A DNA stretch of 64,000 nucleotides, taken from positions 688,018 to 752,017 of the forward strand of contig NZ_JACVPI010000001.1 of the NCBI RefSeq assembly GCF_018881965.1, in the 5' to 3' direction. The DNA is from Polynucleobacter sp. JS-Polo-80-F4 (GTDB lineage: Bacteria > Pseudomonadota > Gammaproteobacteria > Burkholderiales > Burkholderiaceae). Positions 8,638 to 17,241 of this stretch are shown in pieces. The notes under the pieces are model-generated. The model was not told where the DNA came from. It was given only the letters and a program-made list of their open reading frames with translations, and did no database searches. How positions within the stretch are numbered: the first letter of the stretch is position 1; every line of letters begins with the position of its first letter. Position numbers and translations under genes: made by a program.

Positions 8638-9795
8638 TTAATTAGCGGCTCGTGCAGCAACAATATCTTGGGTCTGAACTACTTCGCCCGTCTTATTGCC
8701 CCATGAGTTACGTGTGTAAGTCATGACTGCGGCGATATCGCCATCAGAAATTACACCAGCCCACTTCGGCATCGCGCCCTTACCATTGATAAGGATGTTG
8801 TATTGACCTGCTTTTGGACCGTTAACAACTTTGCTGCCATCCAATGCTGGGAATGCGCCTGCACCTTTACCGTTTGGTTGATGGCAAGCTGCACAGTTCG
8901 CTGCATATACTTTGGCGCCACGCTCTTTTTGCTCATCCAAGGTGTAAACCTTTGTAGGGTCATCGCCACCAGCGCCCATTGCTTGTTTCTTCTCAGCCAC
9001 CCACTTGGTGTAGTCCTCTTGTGAAACCACTCGAACAACGATAGGCATAAAGGCATGCTCTGCGCCACATAGTTCAGAACACTGACCGCGGAATGTACCA
9101 ATCTTATCGGCCCTAAACCAAGTGTCGCGCACGAAACCAGGGATCGCATCTTGCTTTACGCCGAATGCTGGAATAGTCCAAGCATGAATAACGTCATTAG
9201 CAGTAGTGATCAAACGAATTTTCTTGCCAACTGGAACAACCATCTCGTTGTCCACTTCCATCAAATAGGTATTTGATTTAGGGGCCAAGTTATTGATTGC
9301 TTCACGGGAAGTAGCCAAAGTTGATAAGAAGCTAATGCCTTCACCTTCACCTTTGATGTAGTCGTAACCCCACTTCCACTGATAACCAGTAGTTTTAATA
9401 GTGATGTCAGAGTTAGTGGTGTCTTTCATCGCCACAACCGTTTTCGTTGCAGGCAATGCCATACCGATAACGATGAGCAATGGAATCACTGTCCAAATAA
9501 TTTCAACAGTGGTGCTCTCATGGAAAGAAGCTGATTTATGACCTAATGATTTACGGTGTTTCAAAATGGAATAAAACATCACCCCAAAAACGCCCACAAA
9601 AATCAATGCGCAAATTACCAACATCATCCAATGCAGCCAATGGATCTCCTGCATGATTTTGGTAGCAGCAGGCGCAAAATTCAGCTGATTGACAGCTGGG
9701 CCACCAGGCATATTCTCTGCTGCATGAGCAAAAGCAGTGCCAAAAGCTACTGCGAAATAGAGCGAAGCCCTAGTGACTTTTCCAAATAAATTCAT
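8638..9795 (-). CDS. ctaC: Cytochrome c oxidase subunit II fused to cytochrome c
   Basis: Electron-entry subunit of the oxidase. The 385-residue precursor has an N-terminal signal (to about residue 25), two membrane helices (about 53-77 and 97-117) and a periplasmic cupredoxin domain. The CuA ligands are visible: His204, Cys239, Cys243, His247 and Met250. A C-terminal cytochrome c domain follows with the haem motif CAACH at 301-305, so this is a caa3-like subunit II. It is the first gene of the operon, with a candidate promoter at 9884-9912. Confidence 0.97.
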   Translation of the reverse strand: MNLFGKVTRASLYFAVAFGTAFAHAAENMPGGPAVNQLNFAPAATKIMQEIHWLHWMMLVICALIFVGVFGVMFYSILKHRKSLGHKSASFHESTTVEIIWTVIPLLIVIGMALPATKTVVAMKDTTNSDITIKTTGYQWKWGYDYIKGEGEGISFLSTLATSREAINNLAPKSNTYLMEVDNEMVVPVGKKIRLITTANDVIHAWTIPAFGVKQDAIPGFVRDTWFRADKIGTFRGQCSELCGAEHAFMPIVVRVVSQEDYTKWVAEKKQAMGAGGDDPTKVYTLDEQKERGAKVYAANCAACHQPNGKGAGAFPALDGSKVVNGPKAGQYNILINGKGAMPKWAGVISDGDIAAVMTYTRNSWGNKTGEVVQTQDIVAARAAN

Positions 9796-9883
9796 CTTAT
9801 TCTCTGTTTATTGTCGTGAGCACAGCAGCAAAAATGCCACAAAATGCCCAAAAAACGGTCTCAAGCCAATACATCCTGCCGTG

Positions 9884-9912
9884 ATTATAGGGTTAATTAG
9901 GCGCAACAACAA
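9884..9912 (-). promoter_or_regulatory. Sigma-70-type promoter of the oxidase operon
   Basis: On the minus strand, TTGTTG (9907-9912) and a perfect TATAAT (9884-9889) are separated by 17 bases. Transcription would begin near 9877, leaving a leader of about 80 bases before ctaC. The rest of the interval 9796-9974 shows no gene. Confidence 0.7.
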
Positions 9913-9974
9913 ACCGGGATAACCCAGCATGATCCAATCTTCGTCAAGGTTTAAATGATAGTAAGCACTTACAC

Positions 9975-10772
9975 TTAAGCAGAATCTGGCCTAGTCTTGC
10001 GCCCAATTTGATTTGGATCAATGTAAGCGATATTGTCCTTCGCCTTTGCGAGGTGCTTTCCGAGGGCCCATGCGTGCCCATAAACCACTTCTAAGGTCAG
10101 TTTTCGTGGCAAAACACTCATCTGAGGGACTACAAGAGGGTCTGAATGCATCAACTTCAGAGCACTAATATCCGCCAGCAATAACTCAGGCTTCTCATAA
10201 TCCAAAGTCAAGCACTCCATATCCATGACTGGGTCAGAAAAGCGCTCCCCCAGCAAAGCATCTCCCATATCGTGCATATCCCAAGGGCTCAATAAGTTTT
10301 TCAGTTTTAACTCTGGAAGCTCTAATGAACGCAGCTCTTTTCCAGTGTCAGGACCTAGATAACTAAATGTAAGCAAACCATCCTCACGTAATACGCGCCA
10401 GCACTCTTGTAAAAAATGTTTTGGGTCTGCTAAATCTTGCAACAAAAGATCACTAAAAACTAAATCGACAGAATTATCAGGAATATCAAATCTTCCGGAT
10501 GAGGCATAGCTTGCCAGGGGACTGGTGTTACTGGCAAATATAGATCGCCAATTACTCCTCGCTTTAGCGCGCCACATTTGAAAACCCGAGACGCCTGCTT
10601 CAGTAATACTAAAAGTACGCGCTTTTGGAAAGCGCTTGGCGAGCATATCTAAATGCTTGCCAGCAAAGTCTGGCACGATCAGGATATCTTTTGCATCGAG
10701 CTTAACGATGTCCATTTTTTGCAGCATACGATCTGCAATTTCGTCTTGTAACCATCTGATAGGCTGGGTCAT
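9975..10772 (-). CDS. SAM-dependent methyltransferase, type 11 / BioC-like
   Basis: 265-residue cytosolic protein of the class I methyltransferase fold. The acidic motif and post-motif region are clear (DNSVDLVFSDLLLQDLADP, then FLQECWRVLREDGLLTFSYLGPDT), as in BioC and related malonyl-ACP methyltransferases. The first glycine-rich SAM loop is degenerate (VPDFAGKHLDM in place of GxGxG). BioC function is therefore only one option, and no other biotin gene lies beside it except the distant birA. It is divergent from comF; the minus-strand TATACT at 10779-10784 lies six bases before its ATG. Confidence 0.75.
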   Translation of the reverse strand: MTQPIRWLQDEIADRMLQKMDIVKLDAKDILIVPDFAGKHLDMLAKRFPKARTFSITEAGVSGFQMWRAKARSNWRSIFASNTSPLASYASSGRFDIPDNSVDLVFSDLLLQDLADPKHFLQECWRVLREDGLLTFSYLGPDTGKELRSLELPELKLKNLLSPWDMHDMGDALLGERFSDPVMDMECLTLDYEKPELLLADISALKLMHSDPLVVPQMSVLPRKLTLEVVYGHAWALGKHLAKAKDNIAYIDPNQIGRKTRPDSA

Positions 10773-10778
10773 TGGCTC

Positions 10779-10784
10779 AGTATA
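10779..10784 (-). promoter_or_regulatory. -10 hexamer six bases from ATG (candidate leaderless start, methyltransferase)
   Basis: Minus-strand TATACT is followed by GAGCCA and then the ATG at 10772. The predicted transcription start coincides with the A of the start codon, and no ribosome-binding site fits. The best -35 match at 17 bases (TGGAAT) is poor. The palindromic AGTATACT core could also serve comF on the plus strand (10781-10786). Confidence 0.5.
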
Positions 10785-10795
10785 CTCAGCGCCCC

Positions 10796-11539
10796 ATGCG
10801 AATTCCAGAGAACATTTTTCAAACTATTTATGAACATCTTTTGCCTACAGCCTGCATCACTTGTCAGGAGTTTCAAAAGTTCTCAATTTGCAATAAGTGC
10901 CTCGACTCATTAAGGGATGGTGCTTTGTTTAACTACCAATGCTGTTGCCAATGTGGCATTGCACTTCAAGCCCCAGAAGTAGCGCTGCAAAAATGTGTAG
11001 CCTGCCAACATCTCGAGCCTTACTTTGATGAAACCTATTGCTTAGATCGCTATGAAGGATTGTTGCAAAAGCCTCTACATGAATTGAAGTATCAGAAACG
11101 CATCGCATTTGCGAATGCGCTAAGTAATACTTGGAATCTTCTCATTGGTAAGGATTTTGTAAATACTCATGCAGACTATTTGCTACCCGTTCCGCTTAGC
11201 ACGCAAAAGTTAGCGCAGCGTGGCTTTAATCAAAGCTGGGAGATAGCCAGGCGCATTTACTGTGGGCAACATATTCAAAAAACACCCTATGTACTTCAGC
11301 GACATCATTATTCTGAGCACCAAGCGGGGAGCTCTCTGAACAATCGTCAGCAAGCCATTCAGGGAATGTTTTATGTTGCAGCGGATGATATTCAGAAGTT
11401 ACAAAATAAGACGGTCATTATTTTTGATGATGTAATGACCAGCGGAGCAACTCTTAATGAAATTGCGCGCGTTCTGAAGGACAATGGCGTATCCCGCGTA
11501 ATCAATTGGGTGCTTCTGAGAGCTGCGCGACCAATCTAA
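10796..11539 (+). CDS. comF: ComF family phosphoribosyltransferase-like protein
   Basis: Protein with an N-terminal cysteine-rich zinc-binding part (CITC, CNKC, CCCQCG and CVACQ pairs) and a C-terminal phosphoribosyltransferase fold with the PRPP loop VIIFDDVMTSGAT near residue 205. ComF proteins support DNA uptake in naturally competent bacteria and act in DNA repair or restart in others. A TTG at 10772 would add eight residues but lies upstream of the TATACT at 10781-10786, so the ATG at 10796 is preferred (247 residues, close to the family's usual N-terminus). Divergent from the methyltransferase gene and followed 10 bases later by trmL. Confidence 0.9.
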   Translation: MRIPENIFQTIYEHLLPTACITCQEFQKFSICNKCLDSLRDGALFNYQCCCQCGIALQAPEVALQKCVACQHLEPYFDETYCLDRYEGLLQKPLHELKYQKRIAFANALSNTWNLLIGKDFVNTHADYLLPVPLSTQKLAQRGFNQSWEIARRIYCGQHIQKTPYVLQRHHYSEHQAGSSLNNRQQAIQGMFYVAADDIQKLQNKTVIIFDDVMTSGATLNEIARVLKDNGVSRVINWVLLRAARPI

Positions 11540-11549
11540 AGAGTGCGAA

Positions 11550-12020
11550 ATGTTTAATATTGTTTTATTCGAACCAGAAATTCCGCCCAATACAGGCAAC
11601 ATCATTCGCTTATGCGCCAATACTGGAGCGAAGTTACATTTAATTGAGCCACTCGGCTTTCCCATGGAAGATGCTAAGTTGCGTAGAGCAGGCTTGGACT
11701 ATCACGAGTTTGCAAAAGTAAAAGTCCACAAAAATTGGGCACAGTTTTTAAAAGATGAGCAACCTGACCCCCAGAATCTTTTTGCATTAACCACCAAGGG
11801 CTCGGGGAAGTTTCATGAAGGCAAATACTCGCCCGATGATTACTTTGTATTTGGCTCTGAAACCAAAGGTATTACAGAGGAAGTAAGGGACTCCATTCCG
11901 ACCGAGAATCGCCTGCGCTTAGCGATGCAAGATAGTAGTCGTAGCTTGAATTTATCCAATACTGTAGCAATTGTTGTCTATGAAGCTTGGCGCCAGAACG
12001 GCCTAGCCGGCGGGCAGTAG
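11550..12020 (+). CDS. trmL: tRNA (cytidine/uridine-34) 2'-O-methyltransferase TrmL
   Basis: SPOUT-class methyltransferase that modifies the wobble ribose of leucine tRNAs. The 156 residues carry all three knot motifs: NTGNIIRLCANTG near residue 15, FGSETKGI near 105 and LNLSNTVAIVVYE near 135. It is short and has no RNA-binding extension, as usual for TrmL. An AAAGAG ribosome-binding site precedes the ATG. Probably cotranscribed with comF; convergent with gpsA. Confidence 0.95.
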   Translation: MFNIVLFEPEIPPNTGNIIRLCANTGAKLHLIEPLGFPMEDAKLRRAGLDYHEFAKVKVHKNWAQFLKDEQPDPQNLFALTTKGSGKFHEGKYSPDDYFVFGSETKGITEEVRDSIPTENRLRLAMQDSSRSLNLSNTVAIVVYEAWRQNGLAGGQ

Positions 12021-12027
12021 AAAAGCG

Positions 12028-12042
12028 GCCCAGATAGTGGGC
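12028..12042. terminator. Short hairpin between trmL and gpsA
   Basis: GCCCA (12028-12032) and TGGGC (12038-12042) form a five-base-pair stem with a GATAG loop in the 22-base gap between convergent genes. There is no T run directly behind it, so intrinsic termination is weakly supported. Confidence 0.3.
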
Positions 12043-13065
12043 TTACGATTCGATTTTAGGATCGCGCCCCATGAGCTTTTTAACGGCATCATGCGGCTTC
12101 AATTTTCCAGATAGCACTTCACCCATCATCGCAGTGATAGGCATCTCAACGTCCAAACGTTTTGCCAAGTCACCAACCGCCTCTGCACAAAGCACACCCT
12201 CAGCAACGTGACCAAGACCGGCAAGAACCTCTGGTAGCGACTTACCAGCAGCAAGCTCAAGACCAACACGACGATTACGAGATAGATCGCCAGTGGCAGT
12301 CAAAATTAAATCCCCAACACCAGTTAAGCCCATACATGTTTCAGATTTCCCACCTGCGGCTTTAACGATGCGCATCATTTCTGCTAAACCACGTGTGAGA
12401 ACAGCAGCTCGCGCATTAAGACCAAGATTGAGTCCATCGCCAATACCTGCGGCAATCGCTAAGACATTCTTGATAGCACCACCCAACTCCACGCCAATCA
12501 AATCATCGCTTGAATACACGCGCATATTGCCGTGATGGAAAGCGGCCTGGACAACCTCACAAAGTTTTGTAGATTTGCTAGCAACCGTCAAAGCACAAGG
12601 CATCCCCGCGCCAACTTCACGTGCAAAGCTTGGGCCTGATAAAGCGCCATACGAATGCGTTATTCCATGAGCATGATTCTTGCTCTCACGCTCAACAACT
12701 TGGTGCGGCAATAAGGCAGTGTTAGGCTCAAGACCTTTACATAGCCAAATAATATTGAGCGGGTGTTCAGCAATTTTTAATGCTTGGGCGATTGTTTCTG
12801 AAAGCCCCGACATTGGTGTAGCAATAACCAATAAGTCATCACTAGAAAGTCTTTTGATGGCAGTCGAAAAGTCGCTCTCAAACTTGAGCTCCTCAGGCAA
12901 CTGAATTCCGGAAAGGTAGGCGCGGTTTTCAGCGCTCTCTTCAATTTCTTTTAACTGCTGCTTACTACGAGACCATAAAACAACATCACCCTCTTGGAGA
13001 TAGCGAGCTGCTTGCGCAGCCATCGCTGTTCCCCAGGCGCCAGCACCAAGCAGTGTCACTTTCAT
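12043..13065 (-). CDS. gpsA: NAD(P)-dependent glycerol-3-phosphate dehydrogenase
   Basis: Cytosolic enzyme that reduces dihydroxyacetone phosphate to sn-glycerol 3-phosphate for phospholipid synthesis. 340 residues: Rossmann motif GAGAWGTAMA at 7-16, the catalytic-lysine segment ELGGAIKNVLAIAAGIGDG in the middle, and GLTGVGDLILT in the C-terminal helical domain. It follows secB with a 24-base gap, the usual secB-gpsA order in proteobacteria, and is the last gene of the rhodanese-grxC-secB-gpsA group. Confidence 0.96.
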   Translation of the reverse strand: MKVTLLGAGAWGTAMAAQAARYLQEGDVVLWSRSKQQLKEIEESAENRAYLSGIQLPEELKFESDFSTAIKRLSSDDLLVIATPMSGLSETIAQALKIAEHPLNIIWLCKGLEPNTALLPHQVVERESKNHAHGITHSYGALSGPSFAREVGAGMPCALTVASKSTKLCEVVQAAFHHGNMRVYSSDDLIGVELGGAIKNVLAIAAGIGDGLNLGLNARAAVLTRGLAEMMRIVKAAGGKSETCMGLTGVGDLILTATGDLSRNRRVGLELAAGKSLPEVLAGLGHVAEGVLCAEAVGDLAKRLDVEMPITAMMGEVLSGKLKPHDAVKKLMGRDPKIES

Positions 13066-13089
13066 GATCTGTGGGCTCGCTCGTTGAGT

Positions 13090-13602
13090 TTAGTGAGGCT
13101 TACTCTCAGATACTGCCCCATCCTTAGCTGCAGCTTCTTGTTGAGCCTGCATCAAACGGTGTTCGTACATGCCATGGAAGTTAATCTCATTCAAATGAAT
13201 TGGCTGGAAGCCTGCACGACTAATAATGTCTGCAATGTTTGAGCGTAGATACGGATACAAAATTGTTGGGCAAGCAATACCCAGCATTGGATCAATTTGC
13301 TCAGGAGGAATATTGTTGAACTCAAAAATACCCGCTTGTTTTGCCTCAACCAAGAACAATACTTTTGCATCTACTTTTGCAGTCACAGTAGAGCTCAAGG
13401 CTACCTCAAAGATTCCTTCGCTTAATGGAGCAACAGCAATATCAATTTCGACTTGAACTTGTGGCTCAGATGCTACCAACAGAATCTGTGGTGCATTTGG
13501 TTGCTCGAGTGAAACATCTTTGAGATAAATTCGCTGAATACGAAATCCAGGCTCTTTAGATTGTTCAGCGCTTGCTTGAGGTGCGGAAGTTTGTTCGGTC
13601 AT
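13090..13602 (-). CDS. secB: Protein-export chaperone SecB
   Basis: Homotetrameric cytosolic chaperone that keeps preproteins unfolded and hands them to SecA. 170 residues; the conserved core starts at about residue 20 ([19 protein letters not shown]), with PTILYPYLR and PIHLNEINF in the C-terminal half as in other SecB proteins. The N-terminal 18 residues are polar and disordered. It lies between grxC and gpsA, a conserved arrangement. Confidence 0.97.
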   Translation of the reverse strand: MTEQTSAPQASAEQSKEPGFRIQRIYLKDVSLEQPNAPQILLVASEPQVQVEIDIAVAPLSEGIFEVALSSTVTAKVDAKVLFLVEAKQAGIFEFNNIPPEQIDPMLGIACPTILYPYLRSNIADIISRAGFQPIHLNEINFHGMYEHRLMQAQQEAAAKDGAVSESKPH

Positions 13603-13625
13603 TACTAACTTTCTTTGTGTATTTA

Positions 13626-13880
13626 TTAAGCCAATAAAGGATCGAGCTTTCCAGCGCGATCCAATGCTACTAAGTCGTCATAGCCACCAACATGCGTATC
13701 CCCGATATAGATTTGAGGAACAGTGCGGCGACCAGTGCGTGTCATCATGATTTCACGTTGTGATGGATCACGATCAATCAAAATCTTTTCTAAATTGGCA
13801 ACGCCCTTTTTGGTCAAGAGCTTTTCAGCCATAACGCAATATGGGCAAACCTGCGTGCTATACATTGTTACTGGAGGCAT
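13626..13880 (-). CDS. grxC: Glutaredoxin 3 (GrxC)
   Basis: 84-residue dithiol glutaredoxin with active site CPYC at residues 12-15, the TVPQIYIG cis-proline motif and [10 protein letters not shown] for glutathione binding. It reduces disulfides with glutathione in the cytosol. An AAGGAG ribosome-binding site precedes the ATG. It follows the rhodanese gene by 10 bases. Confidence 0.96.
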   Translation of the reverse strand: MPPVTMYSTQVCPYCVMAEKLLTKKGVANLEKILIDRDPSQREIMMTRTGRRTVPQIYIGDTHVGGYDDLVALDRAGKLDPLLA

Positions 13881-13890
13881 GTATTTCTCC

Positions 13891-14304
13891 TTACTTCACT
13901 AAGGGAAGCGCTGCGGCTTTCCAAGCTTGGACCCCACCATCTAAAGCACCCACTTCAGCAAAACCCAGTTTTTGGGCTTCGGCCACGAGTTTGCGAGATT
14001 GAGCACCTGTTTCACAAACCAGAACAACAGGATGTTTGCGATCTAGCTTTAGCTTTTCAATGGCCGCAGTGAGAGCCGCGGCATTGGCGAACTTGGAGCC
14101 TGGTAGGTGTCCTGCTTTAAAGGCCTCTTCCGAACGCAAATCCAATACATGCGCTTTGCGTCGATTTATCCAAATTGTCGCTTCCGTAGGCGACAAGCCT
14201 TTTCCGCCAATAAGCGTAGATAATGTGGGTAGGAAAAGCGCTATGCCTGAAACCAAGAGGAGGGCAATAAGCGCTAAATTATCAATTTGCGTGAGAAAGT
14301 TCAT
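13891..14304 (-). CDS. Membrane-anchored rhodanese-like protein
   Basis: 137 residues: one N-terminal membrane helix (about residues 8-33), then a single rhodanese domain with HVLDLRSEEAFKAGHLPGS and the active-site loop CETGAQS (Cys97). It probably handles sulfane sulfur at the inner membrane; the substrate is unknown. GTG at 14307 and ATG at 14304 are adjacent starts. The ATG is preferred because a perfect minus-strand TATAAT lies exactly six bases before it. First gene of the group leading to grxC, secB and gpsA. Confidence 0.9.
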   Translation of the reverse strand: MNFLTQIDNLALIALLLVSGIALFLPTLSTLIGGKGLSPTEATIWINRRKAHVLDLRSEEAFKAGHLPGSKFANAAALTAAIEKLKLDRKHPVVLVCETGAQSRKLVAEAQKLGFAEVGALDGGVQAWKAAALPLVK

Positions 14305-14310
14305 CACCGG

Positions 14311-14316
14311 ATTATA
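14311..14316 (-). promoter_or_regulatory. -10 hexamer six bases from ATG (candidate leaderless start, rhodanese)
   Basis: Minus-strand TATAAT, then CCGGTG, then ATG at 14304. No ribosome-binding site is available. At 16-18 bases upstream no good -35 is seen (CAAGTT at 17). It overlaps the gpmA -10 on the other strand by two bases. Confidence 0.55.
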
Positions 14317-14320
14317 GAAT
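14315..14320 (+). promoter_or_regulatory. -10 hexamer six bases from ATG (candidate leaderless start, gpmA)
   Basis: TAGAAT, then GGCTCT, then the gpmA ATG at 14327. No Shine-Dalgarno site is present before gpmA and no good -35 is visible. The two divergent -10 elements share bases 14315-14316. Confidence 0.5.
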
Positions 14321-14326
14321 GGCTCT

Positions 14327-15016
14327 ATGAAACAACTTGTCCTTATTCGTCATGGCGAATCCGCCTGGAACCTTGAAAACCGCTTTACTGGCTGGGCGGA
14401 CGTTGACTTAACCCCCAAAGGTGCGGAACAGGCCCTCGCAGCAGGTGAAAACCTCAAAAAAGCAGGATATGAATTCGATATCGCCTACACCTCAGTTTTA
14501 AGACGCGCTATTCGCACTCTTTGGCATGTTCAGGACACCATGGATTTAATGTGGCTCCCAGTGGTTCATAGCTGGCGCCTCAATGAGCGTCACTATGGTG
14601 CACTCACCGGCCTCAATAAAGCAGAGACAGCAACAAAGTATGGTGACGAGCAAGTTCACATTTGGCGTCGCTCATACGACGTGCGTCCACCACTACTTGA
14701 ACATGATGATGAGCGCAATCCTAAAAATGATTCACGTTACTCAAAACTAAGCTCTGCTGATATTCCATTAGGCGAATGCCTTAAAGATAATGTTGAGCGT
14801 GTGTTGCCACTCTGGAACGAATCTATTGCTCCAGCACTCAAAGCCGGCAAACGTGTTCTGCTGGTGGCCCATGGAAACAGCATTCGCTCTTTAATTAAAT
14901 ATTTAGATCAAATGTCCGATGAAGCCATCATGGAAGTAAACGTCCCAAATGGCATCCCTCTTGTATATGAGCTAGATGACAACCTCAAACCCATTCAACA
15001 CTTTTATTTGGATTAA
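14327..15016 (+). CDS. gpmA: 2,3-bisphosphoglycerate-dependent phosphoglycerate mutase
   Basis: Glycolytic and gluconeogenic enzyme interconverting 3- and 2-phosphoglycerate. 229 residues with the phosphohistidine motif LIRHGES (His9), [16 protein letters not shown], the [12 protein letters not shown] segment and the second histidine in LLVAHGNS. The length is on the short side for dPGM but all active-site blocks are present. It is divergent from the rhodanese gene, with only 22 bases between the two ATGs, and is followed by the C-terminal protease gene 12 bases later. Confidence 0.97.
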   Translation: MKQLVLIRHGESAWNLENRFTGWADVDLTPKGAEQALAAGENLKKAGYEFDIAYTSVLRRAIRTLWHVQDTMDLMWLPVVHSWRLNERHYGALTGLNKAETATKYGDEQVHIWRRSYDVRPPLLEHDDERNPKNDSRYSKLSSADIPLGECLKDNVERVLPLWNESIAPALKAGKRVLLVAHGNSIRSLIKYLDQMSDEAIMEVNVPNGIPLVYELDDNLKPIQHFYLD

Positions 15017-15028
15017 AGCAAAAAAGAT

Positions 15029-16462
15029 ATGCGCCAATTTCTAAAGAACTTTGCCCTAATAGCCGTCGGTCTTATCGCCGGTGTTGCAGCCACAATCCAG
15101 CTCTCAGCGACCGCCCAGCAAGGCACACAGCTACCCCTGGATGAGCTACGCACGCTATCCAATGTCTTTGCCCAAATTAAGCGCGAGTATGTCGAGCCTA
15201 TTGAAGATAAGCAGCTATTAACAGATGCCGTTAAGGGAATGGTGAGCAGTCTCGATCCACATTCCACCTTCTTGGATAAAAAAGATTTTTCAGAAATGCA
15301 GGAGCAAACTTCTGGAAAATTTGCTGGCCTTGGAATAGAAATTACTTCTGAAGATGGCGTAGTTAAAGTGTTAAATCCGATTGAAGATAGTCCTGCTGCA
15401 CGTGCAGGACTTCAAGCAGGTGACCTTATTACACGTCTTGATGACAAACCAGTGCGTGGCATGTCTTTGGATAAAGCGGTACGCACTATGCGCTTCACCC
15501 CTGGAACGAAAATTACTTTGACTGTATTTCGTAAGAGCGAAGAGCGCAGCTTTCCAGTAACGATTACTCGTGCAGAAATTAAAGTTCAATCCGTTAAAAC
15601 CAAAATTCTCGATAACGATATTGCTTGGGTGCGAATTACAAGCTTTCAAGAGAGAACCGTTCCTGATCTCGCTAAGAAATTGACTGATATTGCCAATCAA
15701 GATCCGAAACTCAAAGGCATCATTCTTGATCTGCGCAACAATGGCGGCGGACTATTACAAGGCGCAGTGGGAGTAGCCGCAGCATTCCTGCCCGCTGACG
15801 CAATCATTGTCTCCACTAAAGGCCAGTCTCCGGACTCAAAACAGGTGTTTAATGCCACTCCAGCCATGTATCGCCTCAATGAGACTGGCGATCCTTTAGC
15901 AGGTGTCCCGGCGATGTTTAAGAAATTGCCTATGGTGGTTTTGGTAAATGCCTATTCCGCCTCAGCCTCTGAGATTGTGGCTGGCGCACTTCAGGACTAC
16001 AAACGCGCCACTGTTATTGGCAAAACGACCTTTGGTAAGGGCTCCGTACAAACTGTTCGCCCCCTCACCAATGATTCAGCACTCAAGATCACCACCGCTT
16101 ATTACTACACCCCGAGTGGCAAGTCGATTCAAGCTTTTGGTGTGAAGCCAGATATTCCAGTAGATCAAAATAAAGATGGCGATCCTGATGATGTATTAAT
16201 TACTCGCGAGATTGACAGCGAAAAACATCTCCGCAATAAGCAATCTGCTGAAGATAAGTTAATTAAAGACCGTGAACAACGCCGTCTCGAAGAGTTGCAA
16301 CGCATTGAAGAAAAAAATGCCAAGAAGACTCCTGAGGAAAAAGAGAAAGAAAAAAATAAGAAGCCCACTGAACTTGGTAGCGCAGATGATTTCATGCTTT
16401 CTCAAGCAGTGGCCTTCATTAATGGGCAACCTGTGAAGCGCTCTGCATCTAAGCTCGAATAA
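15029..16462 (+). CDS. C-terminal processing peptidase, S41 family (CtpA-like)
   Basis: Periplasmic serine protease that trims or degrades proteins from their C-termini. 477 residues: an N-terminal signal or anchor (about 5-28), a PDZ domain (about 97-180) and the S41 catalytic domain. The catalytic Ser312 lies in YSASASEI and Lys337 in FGKGSVQ, 25 residues apart as in Prc/CtpA. A C-terminal tail of about 60 residues is rich in Lys and Glu (EEKNAKKTPEEKEKEKNKK) and probably coiled or disordered. It follows gpmA closely; no clear ribosome-binding site is seen. Confidence 0.94.
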   Translation: MRQFLKNFALIAVGLIAGVAATIQLSATAQQGTQLPLDELRTLSNVFAQIKREYVEPIEDKQLLTDAVKGMVSSLDPHSTFLDKKDFSEMQEQTSGKFAGLGIEITSEDGVVKVLNPIEDSPAARAGLQAGDLITRLDDKPVRGMSLDKAVRTMRFTPGTKITLTVFRKSEERSFPVTITRAEIKVQSVKTKILDNDIAWVRITSFQERTVPDLAKKLTDIANQDPKLKGIILDLRNNGGGLLQGAVGVAAAFLPADAIIVSTKGQSPDSKQVFNATPAMYRLNETGDPLAGVPAMFKKLPMVVLVNAYSASASEIVAGALQDYKRATVIGKTTFGKGSVQTVRPLTNDSALKITTAYYYTPSGKSIQAFGVKPDIPVDQNKDGDPDDVLITREIDSEKHLRNKQSAEDKLIKDREQRRLEELQRIEEKNAKKTPEEKEKEKNKKPTELGSADDFMLSQAVAFINGQPVKRSASKLE

Positions 16463-16484
16463 CTTCTATCCTCGCGGCCTGCAT

Positions 16485-17237
16485 ATGAATGACGAGCAGT
16501 TACTTCGATACTCTAGGCACTTGTTGCTTGAAGAAATTGATGTTGCCGGCCAAGAGAAGCTTCTCAACTCACACGTATTGGTCATTGGTGCAGGCGGCTT
16601 AGGCAGCGCTGCCGCACCCTATCTAGCTGCCGCAGGTGTGGGGCACATTACCTTAGTCGATCACGACGAGGTCGAGCTTACTAATTTGCAACGCCAAATC
16701 ATGCATACGGAAAGCAGCTTGGGCAAAAGCAAGGTGGGTTCCGGAAAAGAGTTTTTGCAACGCCTCAACTCATCCATAGAGATTGAAACTATTCAAGCCA
16801 AAGCTACAGCATCTCTGCTCGATGAGTTATTGCCTAGCGTTGATATTGTCTTAGATTGCACGGATAACTTTTTAACCAGACACCTGATTAATGCCGCCTG
16901 CGTTAAGCATAAGGTTCCATTGGTTTCAGGATCAGCCCTCAAGTTCGATGGTCAAGTGAGTGTCTTTGATCCACGTAATTCCAACTCCCCTTGCTATGCC
17001 TGCATCTTTTCTCCAGATGAGCAATTTGAAGAAGTCAGCTGCTCTAGTATGGGCATCTTCTCGCCTCTAGTGGGCATCATTGGCGCCATGCAAGCAGCTC
17101 AAGCGCTGCAAGTATTGATTGGTTTTGGGGAGCCCCTAGTCGGCCGTATGTTGCTCTGGAATGGGCGTACCACCCAAATCGATGAAATCCGCATAAGCCG
17201 AAATTCCGATTGCTCAGTATGCGGCTCAGCTCATTAA
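16485..17237 (+). CDS. moeB: ThiF/MoeB/HesA family adenylyltransferase
   Basis: Cytosolic E1-like enzyme that adenylates the C-terminal glycine of a ubiquitin-fold sulfur carrier (MoaD or ThiS). 250 residues: ATP loop GAGGLGSAAAPYLAAAG at about 37-53, DHDEVELTNLQRQ, DCTDNF, and two zinc cysteine pairs (CYAC and CSVC, the latter near the C-terminus). There is no rhodanese domain. No molybdopterin or thiamine genes are near, so MoeB and ThiF cannot be separated from context. Its stop is only four bases from the convergent ptsI stop. Confidence 0.85.
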   Translation: MNDEQLLRYSRHLLLEEIDVAGQEKLLNSHVLVIGAGGLGSAAAPYLAAAGVGHITLVDHDEVELTNLQRQIMHTESSLGKSKVGSGKEFLQRLNSSIEIETIQAKATASLLDELLPSVDIVLDCTDNFLTRHLINAACVKHKVPLVSGSALKFDGQVSVFDPRNSNSPCYACIFSPDEQFEEVSCSSMGIFSPLVGIIGAMQAAQALQVLIGFGEPLVGRMLLWNGRTTQIDEIRISRNSDCSVCGSAH

Positions 17238-17241
17238 AGAC

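Noticed and set aside
16165..16395. Long antisense open frames inside ctp, ptsI, metH and other genes
   Set aside because: They lie opposite well-supported coding sequence, have no ribosome-binding sites and encode low-complexity or unfamiliar proteins.
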